A stretch of 64,000 bases of DNA, taken from assembly GCA_023715865.1 (NCBI GenBank), contig JAMBOW010000001.1, positions 1,922,001 to 1,986,000 on the forward strand, read 5' to 3'. Shown piece by piece: positions 9,189 to 16,716 of the stretch. This DNA is from Neobacillus mesonae. GTDB lineage: Bacteria; Bacillota; Bacilli; Paenibacillales; Paenibacillaceae. How positions within the stretch are numbered: the first letter of the stretch is position 1; each line of letters starts with the position of its first letter. Under the pieces are notes generated by a model. It ran no database searches, was not told where the DNA came from, and saw nothing but the letters and a program-made list of their open reading frames with translations. Made by a program: the position numbers and the translations under genes.

Positions 9189-9947
9189 TCAAGGGAGCTC
9201 CATTTCTTCTCTTTGCTTTGTCATGAGCAGCTCGGACACCGTGACAAACCGGTAACCCCGTTTCGAAAGCTCAGGTAAAATATGCTCCAGCGCCTTGATC
9301 GTTTGGCTTTTCCCATGAACATTATCATGAAATAGTACAATATCTCCGTTTCTCGCATTACGGAGCACCTTGTTTATAATACGCTGTTTTCCTGGTCTGT
9401 TCCAATCCTCTGTATCCTGATGCCAGGACCAGAGCACAATGGAGTAACCTCTTGTTCTCGCGCTGTTGACCACAAGATCATTGTACACTCCGCCCGGCGG
9501 CCGGAACAATTTTGGTTTTACTCCTCCGGCCTCCTCAATCGCTTGGTCCGCAGCCTCCAACTCCTGAAGATATGCATTGGCATCCTTAATGCGATCCCCA
9601 AAAGTATGATAATAGGTATGGTTTCCCACTTCATGCCCTTCGGCGATTTCTCTGGCGATTAAATCGGGTCTTTCCTTCGCCCATTTCCCCAGTACAAAAA
9701 AAGTAGCCTTAGCATGGTGCTTTTTCAAAAGGTCAAGAATTTGGGTGGTTTCTTCTCTTTCGGGCCCATCATCAAAGGTTAAAGCGATCAGCTTTTCTTT
9801 CATCGGCGCTTCCCAGACGATATCTCCCCTTGCCTCATAGTAGGCCCGGTCCTTGACTGACGGGGAGCCTGCTTGAATGTAAGTCACCGGATTGGTCAGC
9901 AGCATGACAGCTGCAGTCAATGCAATCGTTAATCCTGTTTGATTCAT
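9189..9947 (-). CDS. Secreted polysaccharide deacetylase (NodB homology domain)
   Basis: Carbohydrate esterase 4 enzyme that removes N-acetyl groups from peptidoglycan or other GlcNAc/MurNAc polymers. A signal sequence or membrane anchor fills residues 5-25. The NodB motifs are complete: TFDDGP at 57-62 (catalytic base D59, metal ligand D60), H110 and H114 in GNHTYYH for the metal, RPPGG at 149-153, DTEDW at about 178-182 and LFHD with H207. The chosen start is the ATG at 9947, which follows GGATGAGG; the in-frame ATG at 9959 overlaps that site and lacks its own. The nearest relatives are PdaA/PdaB-type envelope or sporulation deacetylases. Confidence 0.9.
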   Translation of the reverse strand: MNQTGLTIALTAAVMLLTNPVTYIQAGSPSVKDRAYYEARGDIVWEAPMKEKLIALTFDDGPEREETTQILDLLKKHHAKATFFVLGKWAKERPDLIAREIAEGHEVGNHTYYHTFGDRIKDANAYLQELEAADQAIEEAGGVKPKLFRPPGGVYNDLVVNSARTRGYSIVLWSWHQDTEDWNRPGKQRIINKVLRNARNGDIVLFHDNVHGKSQTIKALEHILPELSKRGYRFVTVSELLMTKQREEMELP

Positions 9948-9969
9948 GCTATTCCTCATCCTAGTCGAT

Positions 9970-9986
9970 TAATCAAATTTTGATTA
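9970..9986. repeat. 8-bp inverted repeat upstream of the deacetylase gene
   Basis: TAATCAAA, one T, then TTTGATTA: perfect arms just upstream of the ribosome binding site of the deacetylase gene. The short spacer and AT content suit a protein-binding site better than a terminator. No promoter elements could be placed with confidence. Confidence 0.3.
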
Positions 9987-10055
9987 GTATCTCTCCTCAT
10001 CTGTAGAAATATCAGCTCAAATCAAACTGAACTAAAATCGTTTCATGAGCACAAC

Positions 10056-12065
10056 TTATTCCTCTCGAAGTAACTGAGATTCTAATTGGTTTACATATTG
10101 TCTTAAGATCCCGGCAATATGCCGACTTATAGCACCCGCTTCGAACATCTCCTGTATCGAATTACGCTGCTCCTGAATGGCTTTCATTTGAAGCTCCATT
10201 TTTTTCTCGTTAAAAGCATTGTCGTCCAGCTCAAGCGACCCCCGCTTAAGCATCGCGAGCAGTCGTTGATAATGAGAAATTACAGTCAAGGAAGCCGAAC
10301 GATTCTGTTCATTCATCTGTGAATGAACAGCTTCAATGGCTTTCGTACAGGTTCTTGTTCGAAGATTACAGGAAGATTCAGCCCAATCCTTCGTTGGGGA
10401 GGACTCGTCCTTGCTTTGATTCGCAAAGAAACGGCTCAGAACCCTTCCGATGCTTCGGATCGATGACCATAGCTGTGCCTTGATACGGCTTGACATCATA
10501 ATCTCGCGCCGATCCAGTACTTTCAGATAGAACATACCCAGCTCTTCATTAACGTCACCTGTTTTAAGGAGATGTTCAATCTCTTTTCTCTCGGCATGAA
10601 TAGCTTTAATTCGAATATCCAGCTCCTGCTTCTGAATCTTCCACTTCTTTCCGTTATCAAAGGTTTTATACCGAGTCAGATGGTTGTTAAGCTCAGCAAT
10701 AACAGAGAGGGCAGCAGCTTTGTTCTCTTCATTCATTTCTGATTTGACAGCTTGAATGGAAGCATGAAACATCTTGGCCAGTGCACGCACTTTAACGGCT
10801 TCAGCTCCTCCGCCTTCCTCTTTCTTGGCAATCAGCGGCAAAGCAACACTTGCAACAATTAATGTGAGCAATATGACGCCGGCAGACAAAAAGATGATCA
10901 GATCACGTTGTGGAAATGGAGATCCGTCCTGCAGCACAAACGGAATGGAAAAGGCACCGGCAAGTGTCACTGCCCCTCTAACTCCGGAAATCGTCATGAG
11001 GATAACATCCCTAAAGACGGGTTTTTTATCTTTACCCTTCTTCCAAGCGAAGGTCTCGAAGGCATAAACCCACAAGAAACGCAGGACAAAGAGCAGGAGG
11101 GTTATAATCAAAACATAAAATAATACTTCACCGTGATTAAACGCAGCGTTCTCCCAAATGGTACTGATGACTAGAGGCAGCTGGAGCCCTAGAATGACAA
11201 ATACTAAGCCATTTAATATATATACAATGACCGACCAGGTACTCTCGGAAACCACCTGCATTTTGGGCTGGAGCGTCTCTGCCCGATCGCGGTCAATGGC
11301 GTGAATAACGCCTCCGGCCACAACGGCAAGAATACCGGATAGCCCCAAATGCTCTGCTGTCAAATAAATAATAAAAGGAGTGATAATTTGAATCAGCATA
11401 TGGACTGTAACGTCCTCCATCCCCCATCTGCGAAGAAGCATTCCCAGTTTACGGAATAGAAATGACATCAGGGCACCGATGAATAGCCCGCCAATGGCTA
11501 TGATAAAGAAGCTAATGGTCGCTTCTGTAAGTGAAAATACACCGGTTACGGTTGCCGCTATAGCAAATTTGAAAGCAACAAGACCCGATGCATCATTCAT
11601 CAAAGCCTCGCCTTCCAACGTACGCAAAATGCTTTTGGGCAAATGAACCCGTTCCGCCATCGCTCCTACGGCTACCGCATCTGTAGGTGAAAGAATAGCC
11701 GCAAGCGCAAAGGCTGCAGGCAGCGGAATTGTCGGTATAAGCATATGAATGCCATGCCCTGCGACAAGAACGGTTAGAAACACCAAGCCTAGAGCCAACA
11801 AGAGAATAGGCATTCGCAGGTTCCAGAGCTCCGCTCTTGGCGTTTTACGGCCGTCATTATATAACAATGGAGCAATAAAGAGGACAAAAAACAGCTCCGG
11901 GTTCAACTCCAAATGTACCCCTATCGGTATAAACTCAAAGATCACACCGAGGGCAATCTGAATGAGCGGAACCGGAACAAATGGAATAAATCGATTAATT
12001 ATGTTAGATAAGCCGATAATAATAAGCAAAATAAGGATCGTAATAAACACTTCCAAACTCATCAT
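10056..12065 (-). CDS. Na+/H+ antiporter, CPA1 family, with long cytoplasmic tail
   Basis: Monovalent cation/proton antiporter of 669 residues in the plasma membrane. About 12 transmembrane helices lie in residues 1-415. CPA1 landmarks are FFVLFIAPLLYNDG in the helix that forms the drug-site region, SPTDAVAV, and EGEALMNDASGLVAFKFA, which carries the ion-binding acidic residues. A hydrophilic tail of about 240 residues is rich in predicted helix and contains two similar halves (FHASIQAVKSEMNEENKAAALSVI and CTKAIEAVHSQMNEQNRSASLTVI, in part), suggesting an internally duplicated regulatory domain. It resembles NhaK/YvgP of Bacillus. Start at the ATG at 12065 or the adjacent one at 12062, behind GAAGGGA. 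Confidence 0.9.
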   Translation of the reverse strand: MMSLEVFITILILLIIIGLSNIINRFIPFVPVPLIQIALGVIFEFIPIGVHLELNPELFFVLFIAPLLYNDGRKTPRAELWNLRMPILLLALGLVFLTVLVAGHGIHMLIPTIPLPAAFALAAILSPTDAVAVGAMAERVHLPKSILRTLEGEALMNDASGLVAFKFAIAATVTGVFSLTEATISFFIIAIGGLFIGALMSFLFRKLGMLLRRWGMEDVTVHMLIQIITPFIIYLTAEHLGLSGILAVVAGGVIHAIDRDRAETLQPKMQVVSESTWSVIVYILNGLVFVILGLQLPLVISTIWENAAFNHGEVLFYVLIITLLLFVLRFLWVYAFETFAWKKGKDKKPVFRDVILMTISGVRGAVTLAGAFSIPFVLQDGSPFPQRDLIIFLSAGVILLTLIVASVALPLIAKKEEGGGAEAVKVRALAKMFHASIQAVKSEMNEENKAAALSVIAELNNHLTRYKTFDNGKKWKIQKQELDIRIKAIHAERKEIEHLLKTGDVNEELGMFYLKVLDRREIMMSSRIKAQLWSSIRSIGRVLSRFFANQSKDESSPTKDWAESSCNLRTRTCTKAIEAVHSQMNEQNRSASLTVISHYQRLLAMLKRGSLELDDNAFNEKKMELQMKAIQEQRNSIQEMFEAGAISRHIAGILRQYVNQLESQLLREE

Positions 12066-12176
12066 TCCCTTCAGTCAATAATCATATTGTTTCGTTTTAC
12101 TTTTTCAGACATTCCTGTTTTTTTATTTTTAGAGTAAAATATTGTCGTAATCACTATTAGATAAGGATGAAGTTAA

Positions 12177-12476
12177 ATGGCTTTTGGTATTTCCCGGCAG
12201 GAGCTGGAGGAATGGAAGCAAGAGGTCAAATCAGGAAACTTAGCTTATTTGACACACTATTGGATTGATCCCCGCTTTCCAGGGATCACTAGCGTAACGA
12301 AGGTTGGCTGTAAGGACATCAATAAACTCACAAGCTGGTGTATTGAAAATGGGCTAAATCCTAAATACATTCATCATAGGAACCCATTCCCACATTTTGA
12401 TCTCCTGGGTCACAAACAGAAGGAAATTCTTGAGAAAAAGCAGCTCTATGACCACATTGAGAGGTTTCGTCTCTAA
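12177..12476 (+). CDS. Conserved small protein, YneQ-like
   Basis: 99-residue soluble protein without signal or membrane segment. The sequence MAFGISRQELEEWKQEV..LTHYWIDPRFPGITSVTKVGC..HFDLLGHKQKEIL is what I recall of the YneQ family of Bacillales, whose function is unknown. Tryptophan, histidine and a single invariant-looking Cys in KVGCKDI stand out. An AAGGA lies 8-9 nt before the ATG. It is divergent from the antiporter gene and has its own unit, ending at an inverted repeat. Confidence 0.7.
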   Translation: MAFGISRQELEEWKQEVKSGNLAYLTHYWIDPRFPGITSVTKVGCKDINKLTSWCIENGLNPKYIHHRNPFPHFDLLGHKQKEILEKKQLYDHIERFRL

Positions 12477-12484
12477 ATAAAATA

Positions 12485-12519
12485 AGAACTCTTGAAAGCA
12501 TGAAGCTCTCAAGAGTTCT
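12485..12519 (-). terminator. Intrinsic terminator for the MarR gene
   Basis: AGAACTCTTGA (12485-12495) pairs with TCAAGAGTTCT (12509-12519). Read on the minus strand it is followed by a T-rich TTATTTTATTT tract, so it ends the marR transcript; on the plus strand there is no clear T run. Confidence 0.7.
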
Positions 12520-12530
12520 AGTGGCCAAGA

Positions 12531-12989
12531 TTATTTAAGGACGTCGAGCATTCTCTCGTCAATCTTTTTGACGATCTCCAAAAACTGCCTTCTCTCCTCT
12601 TGAGATAATAACCCAAGCAGCTCCGAGTTAATTCGTTTGCGATTTGCGAGAAGAGTCTCTGCAGTTGAATCTCCTTCCTCTGTTAAAGAGAGCCAGACAA
12701 TTCTTCTATCCTGAGCGCTTCGTTCCCGCATAACATATCCATCCGTCTCTAACTGATTCAGCACAATCGTCGTTGCACCGGATGAAAGCTGAAGACGTTT
12801 CGCAACATCAACTGCCATTAATCGCTCCCGTGAAAGCATATAAATAATTTGAATTTTTGTAGCGTTCAGCTTTTGATTCAAATCCTTCTGCTGCTCAGCG
12901 TTTAATTTATTTTTATATCGAACGAATGTCGTTAAAAAATGATCGAATTCTTCCAACTCTTCCATTTGAAGTTCATTTTCTAGTGTCAT
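12531..12989 (-). CDS. MarR family transcriptional repressor
   Basis: 152-residue winged-helix dimeric regulator. The DNA-binding region shows MAVDVAKRLQLSSGATTIVLNQLETDGYV (helix-turn-helix, about residues 61-89) followed by the wing RSAQDRRIVWLSLT with the invariant Asp-Arg-Arg. Flanking helices supply the dimer interface. The ATG at 12989 has AAAGG just upstream, while an in-frame ATG 17 codons earlier has no ribosome binding site. It is divergent from a FAD monooxygenase gene; the shared intergenic region holds a palindromic site, so it most likely represses the monooxygenase and possibly itself, with release by an aromatic or lipophilic ligand or by oxidation. Confidence 0.9.
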   Translation of the reverse strand: MTLENELQMEELEEFDHFLTTFVRYKNKLNAEQQKDLNQKLNATKIQIIYMLSRERLMAVDVAKRLQLSSGATTIVLNQLETDGYVMRERSAQDRRIVWLSLTEEGDSTAETLLANRKRINSELLGLLSQEERRQFLEIVKKIDERMLDVLK

Positions 12990-13196
12990 TAACCTTTTCA
13001 CTTCCTTTTCCCCAAATGTTCTATGCTTATCATATCCCATCTGAAAAGAAATAGGAATTAATCCCTAGTAAAACCATAAACTTTTTTCATAATAGCTTTA
13101 CAATATAATAACTTTAACACAAAGGTAATTGGAAAACAAATCCGATAACATAAATTGTTTTGTATTTTCTGTGCTATAAAGAATAGACAATAAGGA

Positions 13197-13225
13197 TTGC
13201 TCTCTCATGAGTTTTCCTTTATAGT
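13197..13225 (+). promoter_or_regulatory. SigA-type promoter of the FAD monooxygenase gene
   Basis: TTGCTC at 13197-13202, a 17-bp spacer, then TATAGT at 13220-13225. It lies about 55 bp upstream of the monooxygenase start. The -10 box runs into the palindrome that begins at 13223. Confidence 0.65.
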
Positions 13226-13256
13226 AACATAAGTTACTAATAATAAGTCAGTAACT
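13223..13256. promoter_or_regulatory. Probable MarR operator (overlapping inverted repeats)
   Basis: AGTAAC-ATAA-GTTACT at 13223-13238 is a perfect 6-bp inverted repeat. The right half also pairs with a further copy: AGTTACT at 13232-13238 and AGTAACT at 13250-13256. The half-site thus occurs three times in 34 bp, over and just downstream of the -10 box. The size and AT-rich symmetry suit a MarR dimer, and binding here would block RNA polymerase. Confidence 0.6.
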
Positions 13257-13282
13257 ATAATATATTAATTCAGGTGAAAATA

Positions 13283-14383
13283 ATGATGAATATATCAACA
13301 GATGTATGTATCGTAGGGGCTGGTCCGGCTGGAAGCTTTCTTGCCTATCTGCTTGCGAAACAGGGGATATCCGTTGTTCTTCTTGAGCGACAGGCGAAAA
13401 TTCATAAGCTTTTTCGAGGGGAACTGCTTAACGGAGACGGAGAAGCTCTTCTTAAGCAGCAAGGCCTTTATCAGGAGATTGTAAAAATGGGGCTCCTTCC
13501 CCATCAAGCTGTGGAATACTGGAGCAGCGGCAGCGTTGTTCAACACATAGCACCTGCCGGTAAAGAAACTCATCTTGGCATTCATGTGCCTCAGGACCAT
13601 TTGTTAACCGTACTGCTGCAAAAAGCTTCAGCTTATCCGAATTTCCAGCTGTTTACAGGAGCAGCTTTTAAAAATTATATATTGGATTCAGCTAATCGCA
13701 TTGTAGGTGTTACTGCACAAATCAACGGCGAGATGGCATCGATTCAGAGCCGCCTTATTGTAGGAGCGGACGGCCGGGCTTCGACCATTCGTAAGAAATC
13801 CGGCATTGAACCCCGGATCAAGCAGCATCCTTTTGATGTATTGTGGGCACGGATCCCAGAGCCTCCTAACTGGGCCCCAGCCACACGTATGGCTCTGATT
13901 GAGGAGCAGCAGCTGGCCCTCTTCTCCCAAACCGGAGGCTATGTGCAAATCGGCTGGAATATCGCTCGAGGCAGCTTCCCCGAACTACGCAAAGGGAGCT
14001 TTTTACCTTTTGTCGCTCGATTGACTACAACCTTTCCTGACCTTATACCGAGTGTTGAGGCAAATATCCGTTCATGGAATGATTTCGTTCTTCTATCCGT
14101 CTTCAGCAGCTTAAGTGAAACATGGGCAAAGGACAATGTTGTACTGATTGGGGATGCTGCGCATACCATGACGCCAACCGGGGCTTTTGGAGTAAATGCA
14201 GCGCTTGAAGATGCTTACGAGTTATCTCTTCTCATATCCAATTTAGCCCGAGCCGGATACACTGATTGTAGCTCCTTGAACAAGCTGGAAGAACAGCGAA
14301 TCGAAAAAGTGAAGTTGCAGCTTGCTAGGCAGGAAACAATGGAGATGCAATTCGCAGCAAAAATAACCTCGTTTATGAATTAA
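13283..14383 (+). CDS. FAD-dependent monooxygenase (PHBH/UbiH-like)
   Basis: Flavoprotein hydroxylase of about 366 residues, cytoplasmic. It has the N-terminal Rossmann dinucleotide motif GAGPAGSFLAYLLAKQG ending in LLERQ, the middle DG motif VGADGRASTIR, and the GD motif IGDAAHTMTPTGAFGVNAALEDA that binds the FAD ribityl chain. These three define group A aromatic-type hydroxylases using NAD(P)H and O2. The substrate is unknown; the control by an adjacent MarR suggests a xenobiotic, quinone or antibiotic. Start choice is between ATGs at 13283 and 13286; AGGTGA lies 5-8 nt upstream, and the first GTG at 13274 overlaps that site. Confidence 0.88.
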   Translation: MMNISTDVCIVGAGPAGSFLAYLLAKQGISVVLLERQAKIHKLFRGELLNGDGEALLKQQGLYQEIVKMGLLPHQAVEYWSSGSVVQHIAPAGKETHLGIHVPQDHLLTVLLQKASAYPNFQLFTGAAFKNYILDSANRIVGVTAQINGEMASIQSRLIVGADGRASTIRKKSGIEPRIKQHPFDVLWARIPEPPNWAPATRMALIEEQQLALFSQTGGYVQIGWNIARGSFPELRKGSFLPFVARLTTTFPDLIPSVEANIRSWNDFVLLSVFSSLSETWAKDNVVLIGDAAHTMTPTGAFGVNAALEDAYELSLLISNLARAGYTDCSSLNKLEEQRIEKVKLQLARQETMEMQFAAKITSFMN

Positions 14384-14391
14384 TCCAATAA

Positions 14392-14438
14392 AAAAAGCTT
14401 GCACGACTTCTTATTGACAGAAGCCATGCAAGCTTTTT
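14392..14438. terminator. Bidirectional intrinsic terminator
   Basis: AAAAAGCTTGCA and TGCAAGCTTTTT form a 12-bp stem around an inner loop that can itself pair (ACTTCT/AGAAG). It separates the convergent monooxygenase and MurB-like genes. Confidence 0.88.
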
Positions 14439-14441
14439 AAC

Positions 14442-15473
14442 CTATGATTTACTTTGAACGATAATAAGCTCTTCTTCCGGTACAAAATCAAATGCTTCCT
14501 TGACCGATTTTTTAACCTGATCAATCAAGTGCACGATATCCTCAGCCTTAGCCTCCCCTTGATTGACAATCATATTTCCATGCCAAGCCGAGATGGAGGC
14601 TCCCCCACGAACCGTTCCTCTCATATTCAGTCGGTCTACGACTTTACCCATCGGCTCGCCAAAGTCATAATTGTTCTTGAAGACAGACCCACAGGAAGGG
14701 TAGTCAAAGTGGAATTTGCTGCCCCGATCCTTTACCACATTCTCGAAAGATTCCGGCACTTGGCCGTTATTCTCCTTCGCCCATGTTTCTGCCATGGTTG
14801 TATAATATTTAAAGAAATTCGGCAGCTCTGACGGATTTTTGTAATCCACAATCTTCTCGAGTCTGGAAATCTCTTTGATTCCTTTGCTCAGTTCTTCAAA
14901 ATTCGGATGTTTTATATAAGCTCCGACAATTGTCCAATTGTTTTTCATAAAAATCGAGTTCTTATAGCTGTAATCACAGGTGTCAACATGTATTGACTGA
15001 ACCTTGAATTCTGGGTCATTCATATCAATGTATAAGGCCGTATCCAAAATATCGCAGATCTGTCGGTTATAATATTTTGCATTCATGTAAACTCCAGCAC
15101 CGACCGTACCCGGCAGTAAGAAACAAAAATCATAATCCGAAGTACCGGACGCAAGCCCGATTAAAGCAAGATGAGACATCGGCATGCCGGCAGATACAAA
15201 CCAGCCCTTCTCGTCAATGTTTGTCTCTTTTAGCTCCTTTAAGCTGATAAAAATCATTTTCTCCATCGGCTCGTCGGGAAATAAAATATTTGAGCCCATA
15301 CCAAATAAAAAAGGTGCCAGTTCGTTCTGTCTTGCATATTCGAGCACAGTCTTTAGCTCTTCTATCGTGCCAGGTGCGGCCAGATATTTAGCTTTGCCCC
15401 CGATTTCATAAGTTGAATAGGATGACAAATCTACATTATTCTGAATCAATTTTTCCTGTCTTTGCGTATTCAC
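14442..15473 (-). CDS. Divergent MurB paralogue (UDP-N-acetylmuramate dehydrogenase family)
   Basis: FAD-binding protein of 343 residues. MurB landmarks are SYSTYEIGGKAKYL, GMGSNILF, LPGTVGAGVYMNA, SCGSVFKN with the reductant-side Ser, and SAWHGNMIVN near the end. Several positions depart from the norm: the usual YRDS motif reads YKNS, so the catalytic-site Arg is Lys, and the usual NAGAYG reads NAKYYN. It is also longer than typical type II MurB, with an insertion around residues 195-245. The start is GTG at 15473 behind AGGAGGGA; the longer ATG frame from 15512 is unlikely. It may act on UDP-GlcNAc-enolpyruvate as a second MurB, or on a different substrate. It sits outside any mur operon. 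Confidence 0.75.
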   Translation of the reverse strand: MNTQRQEKLIQNNVDLSSYSTYEIGGKAKYLAAPGTIEELKTVLEYARQNELAPFLFGMGSNILFPDEPMEKMIFISLKELKETNIDEKGWFVSAGMPMSHLALIGLASGTSDYDFCFLLPGTVGAGVYMNAKYYNRQICDILDTALYIDMNDPEFKVQSIHVDTCDYSYKNSIFMKNNWTIVGAYIKHPNFEELSKGIKEISRLEKIVDYKNPSELPNFFKYYTTMAETWAKENNGQVPESFENVVKDRGSKFHFDYPSCGSVFKNNYDFGEPMGKVVDRLNMRGTVRGGASISAWHGNMIVNQGEAKAEDIVHLIDQVKKSVKEAFDFVPEEELIIVQSKS

Positions 15474-15614
15474 GTGCTTCCCTCCTACTTGCTGCCAAAA
15501 CCATTCCTTCATGATGCCTAATCATTATATACAATTATATAGTATGAAGCCATTATGTATACGCGCCTGCCTGAAGTCAAATTTAATTCAATATTCGAAA
15601 ACATTTGGAGTACT

Positions 15615-15639
15615 GTTTGATATTTTGATGTGAGGTTAT
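15615..15639 (+). promoter_or_regulatory. Candidate SigB-like stress promoter
   Basis: GTTTGA (15615-15620), a 13-bp spacer and GGTTAT (15634-15639) match the SigB consensus GTTTAA-N13/15-GGGTAT with one mismatch in each box. Transcription would start about 45 bp before the KGG-repeat gene, whose relative gsiB is a SigB regulon member in Bacillus subtilis. Confidence 0.4.
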
Positions 15640-15692
15640 ATATGAACTATGACAAGCATGTCATAAAAAAATACTTTATAGGAGTGATTACA

Positions 15693-15941
15693 ATGGCAAA
15701 CAACAATCGAAACAAAATGAGTCGTGAAGAAGCAGGCCGCATGGGAGGAGAAGCCACTTCCAAAAATCATGATAAGGAATTTTACCAAGAGATTGGTCAA
15801 AAAGGCGGAGAAGCCACTTCCAAAAACCATGATAAAGAGTTCTACCAAGAAATCGGTGAAAAAGGCGGAGAGGCTACATCTAAAAATCATGACAAGGACT
15901 TTTACAGAGAAATCGGCAGAAAAGGTGGAGAATCACGTTAA
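15693..15941 (+). CDS. GsiB-like general stress protein with KGG repeats
   Basis: 82-residue hydrophilic protein made of near-identical 20-residue repeats, each of the form GGEATSKNHDK(E/D)FY(Q/R)EIG and a trailing G/Q/E/R-K. Three full copies and two partial ones are present, and the repeats are also visible in the DNA as 60-bp units, implying recent tandem expansion. This is the Con-10/KGG stress-induced repeat family (GsiB, desiccation- and glucose-starvation-induced), thought to be intrinsically disordered and protective. Start is the ATG at 15693 behind AGGAGTG; the upstream in-frame ATG at 15630 lies on the candidate promoter and is unlikely. Confidence 0.92.
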   Translation: MANNNRNKMSREEAGRMGGEATSKNHDKEFYQEIGQKGGEATSKNHDKEFYQEIGEKGGEATSKNHDKDFYREIGRKGGESR

Positions 15942-15988
15942 TTGAAACGTTTAAATCAAACTATTGTAAATAGTCGTTTACTTTATTT

Positions 15989-16035
15989 ATAATGCGAAAG
16001 CCGGCTTCCGCTAGGGGAGTCGGCTTTCGCATTAT
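15989..16035. terminator. Bidirectional intrinsic terminator
   Basis: Perfect 15-bp arms ATAATGCGAAAGCCG and CGGCTTTCGCATTAT around a 17-nt loop, between the KGG-repeat gene and the convergent zincin gene. Confidence 0.85.
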
Positions 16036-16042
16036 AATATGC

Positions 16043-16492
16043 TCAGGCTGTTTCAGAATGTACAACCTCCCGATATGCCGCTAGAGATTGATCAACGATA
16101 ACATCTATAAAAACAGGATCCACATCATGAATCCATTCCATGGCATTCTCCCATGCATTTTCCTCAATTTTGAGGGCAACCTGACTACGTCTTCCTCCTT
16201 CAGCACCATCTAATTCTCTGCTCAAGGGGACTAAATAGGTGTCTGTTGCATGCCCTAATTCATGCGCAAGCACGACTTTAAAGTAATCATACACCCGTTC
16301 AAGTGAACCAAATAACTGCAGGCACTGCTGTTTAATGACCTCGGTATACATCGTTACGCTATGGGTACGTAAAGTATATTTTCCTCCGACCAAGCGTCCC
16401 CCGGGAAAGAAGGATTCTATATGGACGGCAGCTCCGCTTCCGGAACGAGACAAGAGCTCTGAAACAATGCTGTTTAGTACGGTATTTTCCAA
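16043..16492 (-). CDS. Small zincin-like putative metallopeptidase
   Basis: 149-residue protein of unknown family. VVLAHELGHATD carries a canonical HExxH zinc site at about residues 76-80, and ENAWENAMEWI about 30 residues on supplies a Glu that could be the third ligand, an arrangement like ImmA/IrrE peptidases. There is no signal peptide and no helix-turn-helix partner next door. The start is TTG at 16492 with AAGGAG 10 nt upstream. It stands alone, convergent with the KGG gene. A role in cleaving a regulator is possible but unproven. Confidence 0.6.
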   Translation of the reverse strand: MENTVLNSIVSELLSRSGSGAAVHIESFFPGGRLVGGKYTLRTHSVTMYTEVIKQQCLQLFGSLERVYDYFKVVLAHELGHATDTYLVPLSRELDGAEGGRRSQVALKIEENAWENAMEWIHDVDPVFIDVIVDQSLAAYREVVHSETA

Positions 16493-16716
16493 TTAAGCAG
16501 GGCTCCTTTTTACAAATTCGTTCTACTAATTACCATTACATTACAATATAAACATTATAAGATTACATAATGAAAATATGCAATGAAAAACATTTAAGTT
16601 TTCAATACAAATTTCAAACAGTCCCGTATACGCAGATCCATTTCAAATTGACGGTTATTCCCTCCCAAATTTCTGCTCAGTTATGAATCAGCCCTCTTTC
16701 GTCCATACTATGAAAA

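Noticed and set aside
15750-15930. Repeats considered as a CRISPR-like or minisatellite array
   Set aside because: The 60-bp units are contiguous, in frame and encode the KGG motif; no spacers.
15724-15945. Second frame through the KGG repeats
   Set aside because: Stays open only because the 60-bp repeats are a multiple of three; not a separate gene.
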